Source: Talinum fruticosum (lineage: Eukaryota > Streptophyta > Magnoliopsida > Caryophyllales > Talinaceae). Taken from it: 64,000 nucleotides of DNA. The notes beneath the pieces are model-generated. The model saw nothing but the letters and a program-made list of their open reading frames with translations. It was not told the origin of the DNA and ran no database searches. The position numbers and the translations under genes were made by a program. Where the stretch lies: contig JAITYX010000150.1 in NCBI GenBank assembly GCA_021018815.1, forward strand, positions 62,001-126,000, given 5' to 3'. Shown here one piece after another: positions 58,483 to 64,000 of the stretch (positions within the stretch are counted from its first letter, which is position 1; each line of letters starts with the position of its first letter).

Positions 58483-60948
58483 CACTACTAGAAATTTGGC
58501 TTTTAACGACGACACTTTAACGACGAATCATACAATTGGTAGTTAAAAATTACTAATAACGATGAAATTAATTTTTCGTTGTTTAATTTTATCAAATAAC
58601 TATTATTACACAACGAAAAAAAATTAGTCGTTATTACTTTTAATATTTTGGTCGTTAATATTATTAATACTCAAAAAGTTAATTATTAGTATTTCCTTTT
58701 CTAACGTAAAATTATTAAAGGGAAAAAATTAAACTAGGATTTTCCTCTAAGTTAAAATTATTAGGGGAACATTAAACTAGATTTTTCTTAAGTGAAAATT
58801 ATAAAGTAATAGGTTAATGATTAAAAAAAACCGATGATGATGAACTTGCTCAAAAAAAAAAAAAAAAAAAAGCCGATGAACATTTATGTTTTGTTCTTCA
58901 TTCGGCAAAACCCACCTTTGATACCTCTCGCACTTCTCGCACTACTCGCACTACTCTCACCCAGCGAAACCCACCCTTCTTCCCTCTCGCACTACTCTCA
59001 CGCAGCAAACCCCACTTCTCTTCCCTCTCGCGGTCTCAAATCACCGGCTGCCGACGGCTCTCCCTCCACCCTCCTCATTCATACAACCTCTCTCTCTCTC
59101 TCTACCTCCACGATAGTCGATCGTCTCCTCCAATCTCATGTTTAAATAGGTACTTTTGATGCGGTTTTCTTGTTTATGTACAATTTTTTATGGGTTTGAT
59201 GGTTTGTATTGAGGATGGGATCTAATTCTAGGTTTTCTTGATTGAATTTGGTTTCCGCTTGCTGGCTCGAGTTCGTTCATTACCCAGCGAAATTCGTTGC
59301 TCGCTCAATCCAGGTACAAGGATTTCTATTCTCCAAATTATACCCTGATTTTGCAATTGATTTCCACTTTGTTTTGAAGTCCTTTATTGTTTTACATGTT
59401 TTCCGATTGTGCGTCGTTGGGTGAAATTGGAGGTTCAAAATTTCAAGTTCTACTCGGAGCAAATTCGTTTTAGTTTTCTCGATCTGTTTTCCCTTCCTAA
59501 ATTCTTGATTCCACTTGGTGGGTTGAGCCTGTGAATTTTTTCCTCTCGGGCAAATATCGCATAGAATCCATAGATTCCACACAAGTGAACTCTAACTAAT
59601 TCTTCTAGAACTTATTACCCAATTCACTCTTTGTCTCTGTTTATAGGAGAAATTGTTTCAACTCACCATTGGAGTCAAAGCCTATCCGACTTGGCCTAGA
59701 TACCTTCATTAGCGCTAGCATTATAAATTTGAAGCATGTTGACACTTGGGCTGTACTTGTCTTTCCTTCATGCCCCTTTGTGCTTGAGTTCTTATAGGAC
59801 TGAGTAACAATAAATTGAGGGGTACATAAAATGAAATAGGGTTATATGTTGGCTTATATCCGTTCTACTACGGTAGATGGTAACGGTTTGTCGGACATCA
59901 AATATATTTCCTTGTAGGGCATGTGGTGTCATGATTACTGGCATAAAACAAATCGCTTATGTTTTATTGGTGCTCATTTGAAGGGGGATTATGCTTCATC
60001 ATCTTTGAAATCTCCTTTGCTAGATCTCAGTTTTTCTCTTCATTGTTCTTTCTTTGATTACAGTAAATGCATCCATTGGTATGAACATGTTCTATAACAT
60101 TTTTATAGGGTAAAGTATTTGTAAATACTTTTACTTTTGCTTTGGACAAACCTTCTATGGCTTGCTGCTACATTTCCTATTGAAATATGTTGTGTTCTTC
60201 ATAGTTTCGTTAGCTATTTATATCTTATTAGTCTGTAGTGACATAAAACACTATGTGCTGCTTCCTTAATATTTCTTTCGACCTTGTATATTGTCAAAGA
60301 ATATATCTCTCCTCCTCGGAAGCATGAAACATCTTCTAGCTTCGAGTTCTGTTTTAACTCGGAAATTGTCTTCGTTTATTTGATGAGAAATGGCCTTTTG
60401 CTTTTGTTTGGTTTTGCAATCAATATATTTGTTACTTGTATCTTTAGAGATTCCATTTGTTATGTAGTAATTGTCCCAAATATTTCTCATATCCCAAATT
60501 TTTCCTCCGACATTAGTTATGTCCCCTCCCGACCTAGGTCGGTGAAGGTTTTCCCATTATCATTGTGTTTAGAAATTCCTTTGTGAATATGTGTTGCTGC
60601 TTTTAAACCTTGAACGGCATATGTTGGGTTCTTCAACTCCCTGCATTCTATATTTCAGTATCATATAGGCTTGGCTGAGAATACATGTAAGACCACAATT
60701 TCCCATTAATAGTGCTGAATTTCCAGCTAGAGCAAATTGTCTATTTGCAAAAGTATTCAAAGTCTTAACTAATAGTGTCAAATATTGTGGGTGATTGTTT
60801 GCATGTGCATTAATTACTAGCTTCTCTGCGGATTGATGACCCTTTCTCTATACTCGATGTCATTTTTTCCATGTAAAACTGGAGTTGGGTTTGTTCATTA
60901 CGCCTTTGGCGATAATATAGATTTTTCTTTTTTCTTTTTATATGCTAG

Positions 60949-61310
60949 AGGTTGAACTGCAATATTCGGAGCAAGGATAGAGGGAGATACGAGTGACATT
61001 GGATTTTGTAAAGAGAATGATGGAGGACTTCAAAAACCAGAAATGTTTGCACAAAAGGTACCTTGTGATGTTAGCATATTTAGTGAAACGTGTATGATTG
61101 TAAATAGAATTATGTTAGCGAGGTTGCATATTCTAGCTTTTGGAGTATTTGGAAGTTTGATTTCTTTCTGCTGTCTTTTTCTTGTGCTTTAGATATGCGT
61201 TCCAAATTGTCTTCCAAACAAGAGATTTACTACATGTCTTGCCATCGCTTGTTGATATAACTGTTTTTGATGGAAAGCATTTTACCGTGTGTGGTGATGT
61301 GCATGGCCAG
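60949..61310 (+). pseudogene. Captured serine/threonine phosphatase PP5 exons (partial)
   Basis: Two adjacent exons are recognisable. The first (about 60949-61057, donor GTACCT) ends VTLDFVKRMMEDFKNQKCLHK, preceded by LQYSG-like and ARIEGD pieces disturbed by two one-base shifts. The second (61193-61310, acceptor GCTTTAG, donor GTAACT) reads YAFQIVFQTRDLLHVLPSLVD to HFTVCGDVHGQ. GDVHGQ is the first metal-binding motif of PPP phosphatases, and the exon joint inside the Arg codon fits PP5. The TPR domain and the rest of the catalytic domain are absent, so it is a fragment held between CACTA repeats. Intact PP5 is a TPR-regulated cytosolic and nuclear phosphatase. Confidence 0.75.
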
Positions 61311-61734
61311 GTAACTTGGTTAATTCTAATCTGAATTGTTTTCATGGAATGAGTTGCCCTATGCATAGCTTACTTGTTTTTTAATAGGCGGAAAGATATT
61401 TTCCGAACTTGGCATGCTATTCATCTCTTGTTTTGTTTATGACACTAGCTGGAATCTTGTCTAGTCTTGATTGCCTTCCTCATATTTGAAATAATCTTCA
61501 ATTAGTGTTCACATCTCATTTTTGTTCCCATCCTTGTTGAGGGATAAGACACCTTTTTCTTGCTTGCAAACTCTTTCTTGCTTGCAAAATCTTATTGAAA
61601 AAGACACAAGTGCAGTGCATACTTTGTAATTATTGAGCCAGCTACGGATGAGCAGCTATGTGCTAGGAGTATTTGCAGAAGCCATTTGCTCTAAATCTTG
61701 TATTGACATGTTTATTTTGGGAAATGATTTAATT

Positions 61735-61860
61735 TTATTTGCTTTTAACATATTGCGGGAAGATGATTAATTCCACCGGATCAAGGAAGAAGTCTTGTAT
61801 GTCGTGGTCCGATAAACCGTCATTTCGGCACCTGGTATGTTGGTTTGTTTGAGTTACATG
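61735..61860 (+). pseudogene. Unidentified exon-like fragment
   Basis: One frame reads LIPPDQGRSLVCRGPINRHFGTW and is followed by a GTATGT donor-like site. It looks like a further captured exon from a host gene. I do not recognise the protein, and it does not match the next part of PP5. Confidence 0.3.
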
Positions 61861-62379
61861 TGTTTGTTTGATAATAAGTTGAATACGTTTGCAATTTTGT
61901 AAAAGTTCTAATAATTCTCTATTTTTTGCGAGATGCGGACTTGTTTGGAGATGTGGACTGGTCATTCAAGTTACAACACTTCTTTACCTTTTATGAGTAG
62001 TTGATGAAGATTTATACTTTCTAAATCATTTGGAGGACTTCATTTTTTTAGTTTTTTGGTTAATATTGCTTGTACTCGGATATCAATTAAGTTATGTATT
62101 TTAGGATGCTTTTGATATTAGGTTATATTTTATATTACGTATTCGCAGACTGTGGTATTCAAAGCAATTAATACATATCAATTCAAGTTTGTTGTTACTA
62201 TATATTAGTGATAAATAGTTTATTACATTATTTTAATGATAATTGGAAAAATTATATATTTAAGTTATCCATAATATTATTAACGATGAAAATGTTAATC
62301 GTTAAAGAAATAACGATGAACTAAATTGGTTGTTAATGATTATGATTTTAATTTTTCCCAGGCACAGAAATTTCCTTAG

Positions 62380-63605
62380 CTGCCCTAGTACTTCCAAAAT
62401 GAGGTACCCTTTATAGTTTGGGACAAGTGAGTTGAGTTAGCCCTTACAACTCAATCAAGGGATCAAGCAAGAAAAGTGTTTGAAGAAAAAGTAAAACTTA
62501 TAAAACTTTTCTTTTCAAGATCTTTACAACTTAGAAAATTGTGATTGAATGAGAGTTGTAAGCCAGAAGAGAGAATAAGGGTGTTGTGTTCTTGGTTTTA
62601 GCAATCTTGTAAGTCTTGAATCAATGCTTCAATTTATAGGTTGCCACGAAGAGAGCCATTGTGTCTTGGGCTGGAAGCACTAGGTCGACCAACTATTGCA
62701 ACGAATTGTCTAATGACTCGGTTTTAGGACCATTGAAGATTAGTCATTGAGCTTAGGTCCTAGCTCTCAAAAGTAGTCCTAACAACTTGTTGTATCTGAA
62801 AAATAAGATAGAAACAACTGTTAAACTCAAAAATTAGAAGTTACCAAAAATGGAAACAAATAGGCCTGATGACCTAGTTTGAGTCCGCTCGAGATACTCG
62901 GCTTTTACGTTGCTGAGTCTTGGAATGGTAAAGAAGCCGTTATTTTTCTTGAAGTTGGGATTAATTAACTTTAGTAAACCTGTAAAAATAAATTACAAAT
63001 GATACTCAAGTATAAAAAACACTTTGGTCTAAGGTTAGATAAGGATTAGTCTAAATAAATCATATAACAACTAAAAATCCTTATAATCTATTAAAATGGA
63101 TTTCTTTTCAAGTTCAATATTCAATATGATCAATTCCATATATGTCTTAACTCAAATAGTAAATATGGTAGAAATAGGTTCACATAGTTAATTAGACATA
63201 TTTTAGTGTTTGCGAATATAACTAAATTTAACTTAATGAATCCGATTAAAATAAAATTAACACTAGTAATTCCGATTCAAATTATGAAGTGAGCCAATTT
63301 GAAAGATGAGTTAAAATGTGAAATTATTTAGGCAAACTTTTCATCTAAGCCATACTAAGTAGGTCGGTTTCCAAAACAATCGGTGCTTAGTTTCATTGAT
63401 CGAGGTCAATCTCTATTTTTTCTAAGTAGAACGGAGTCCTTAGACTTTAAGAGATAAACATTTAGATCCAAAGTCTTAGGTCAATTATATTTTAGTCATC
63501 CTCTTGTGAATTTCATTTTAGAATGCATCTTGTTTAAGCCTAAGTTTTGAGATTAATGACTTTAAATCAAAAACAACTAAGGGGTTAGTTCATACGTGAG
63601 TCTTC
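62380..63605 (-). repeat. Diverged solo LTR related to the Sirevirus-like copia element (minus sense)
   Basis: Several ordered pieces match the reverse complement of the LTR at 34863: CAATTTATAGG near the TATA position (62630), GAATGAGAGTTGTAAG (62545), a CTTTGGTCTAAGGTTAGA block (63023) and a GAGTCTTCA-like end (about 63600). Order is conserved but identity is low between blocks. No coding region adjoins it, so a solo LTR of an older relative is the simplest reading. Confidence 0.4.
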
Positions 63606-64000
63606 ACTAGGCGCAAGGTGAACTTTATTGAGGGCTTGAGGTACTCGGATGGAAACGTTTAGACAAATGGGGAGAAGCTAGAGGAGGTAGTAATCACATA
63701 TTTTTCTAGCAATCTTCCAAATGTCGAGCACACCTAATATCAACAATGTTATTTTAGTTACATCTACTGTGGTGTCCAATGATATGAACATTCGGTTGTC
63801 CAAGACTTATGCGATCGAGGAAGTCAAGTATGCATTGCATCGGATGCCCTCGTCAAAAGCGCCCTTACCTAATGGTATAATCCCTTTTTCTTTCAAAACT
63901 ATTAGAGTATTGGGGGCGATGTTGCTACAGCCGTGTTAGGTATCTTTAGTGGGAACCCGATGTCGGAAGTTTTTAATCGTAGCCATCCGGTTCTCGATCC
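63590..64000 (+). pseudogene. LINE reverse transcriptase, N-terminal part, runs off the window
   Basis: Reading LRYSDGNV, then NGEKLEEVVITYFSSNLPN, gives the segment before the RT palm in plant LINEs. LSKTYAIEEVKYALHRMPSSKAPLPNGIIPFSFK (63800-63897) is RT block 1 (usual KAPGPDG, here KAPLPNG). The frame then shifts and continues toward VFNRSHPVLDP at the right edge. Stops and the altered GPDG indicate a dead copy. It is distinct from the LINE at 7612. Confidence 0.75.

Larger units (their letters stand above)
58483..62370 (+). mobile_element. CACTA-like element carrying captured host exons; right end uncertain
   Basis: It starts CACTACTAGAAATTTGG, a classic CACTA terminus. AACGACGA-type repeats follow at 58507-58700, and the motif recurs near the other end (AACGATGAAAATG, AATAACGATGAACT at 62283-62330). 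No TAGTG terminus is visible beyond that, so the right boundary is approximate and probably lost. Between the arrays lie a CT-rich leader-like stretch (58915-59150) and PP5 exons, but no transposase. Confidence 0.58.

Overview
The window looks like a repeat-rich, gene-poor piece of a plant nuclear genome, most likely a eudicot. The evidence is AT-rich intergenic DNA, GT-AG introns, and plant lineages of transposable elements: Sirevirus-type Ty1/copia, Tourist-like PIF/Harbinger elements, CACTA elements with an Ulp1-type second ORF, a RICESLEEPER-like hAT, a Pack-MULE-like element, and LINEs with a DUF4283-type ORF1. I see no bacterial operons, CRISPR, tRNA or rRNA. The species cannot be fixed from the sequence.

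The only convincing host-type genes are two paralogous, two-exon genes for small secreted cystine-knot (knottin-like) peptides. One is on the minus strand at 2143-2983 and the other on the plus strand at 55719-56315. Both have a TATA box, a signal-peptide exon, a phase-1 intron at the same codon, a propeptide starting PT(M/L)A, and a C-terminal six-cysteine module. The left copy is open throughout but has ATA where the paralogue has ATG. The right copy has three frame breaks. Short fragments of other host genes occur only inside transposons: a BTB/POZ protein in a MULE, beta-NAC in the hAT, and PP5 phosphatase in a CACTA-like element.

Layout. 1-4630: intergenic DNA with knottin gene A. 4639-6113: MULE. 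7612-11616: decayed LINE split by a Tourist-like MITE. 11617-13446: LTR-like DNA with ACCCGA-type repeats. 13447-15693: CACTA element abutting a minus-strand LINE ORF1. 16941-17212 and 22031-22166: long hairpins. 23001-23430: CACTA-like repeats. 23805-30083: hAT element with an 8-bp target duplication, carrying a Tourist-like element and a hAT MITE nested inside it. 30084-34857: CACTA-like end, then a minus-strand gypsy-like element with a 3-kb LTR. 34863-45698: Sirevirus-like copia element with both LTRs. 45704-47770: gypsy gag and LTR-like debris. 47771-55700: intergenic DNA with two more PIF/Harbinger-like elements. 55719-56315: knottin gene B. 57000-62380: CACTA remnants with a captured PP5 fragment. 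62380-63605: probable inverted, diverged copia LTR. 63590-64000: start of another LINE reverse transcriptase running off the edge.

Two themes recur. First, several insertions can be undone on paper at their target duplications and give back an uninterrupted reading frame, which dates the nesting order. Second, the two copia LTRs differ mainly by small indels at CG-containing motifs. That is an unusual pattern and suggests that some frame breaks here may be assembly errors rather than biology.
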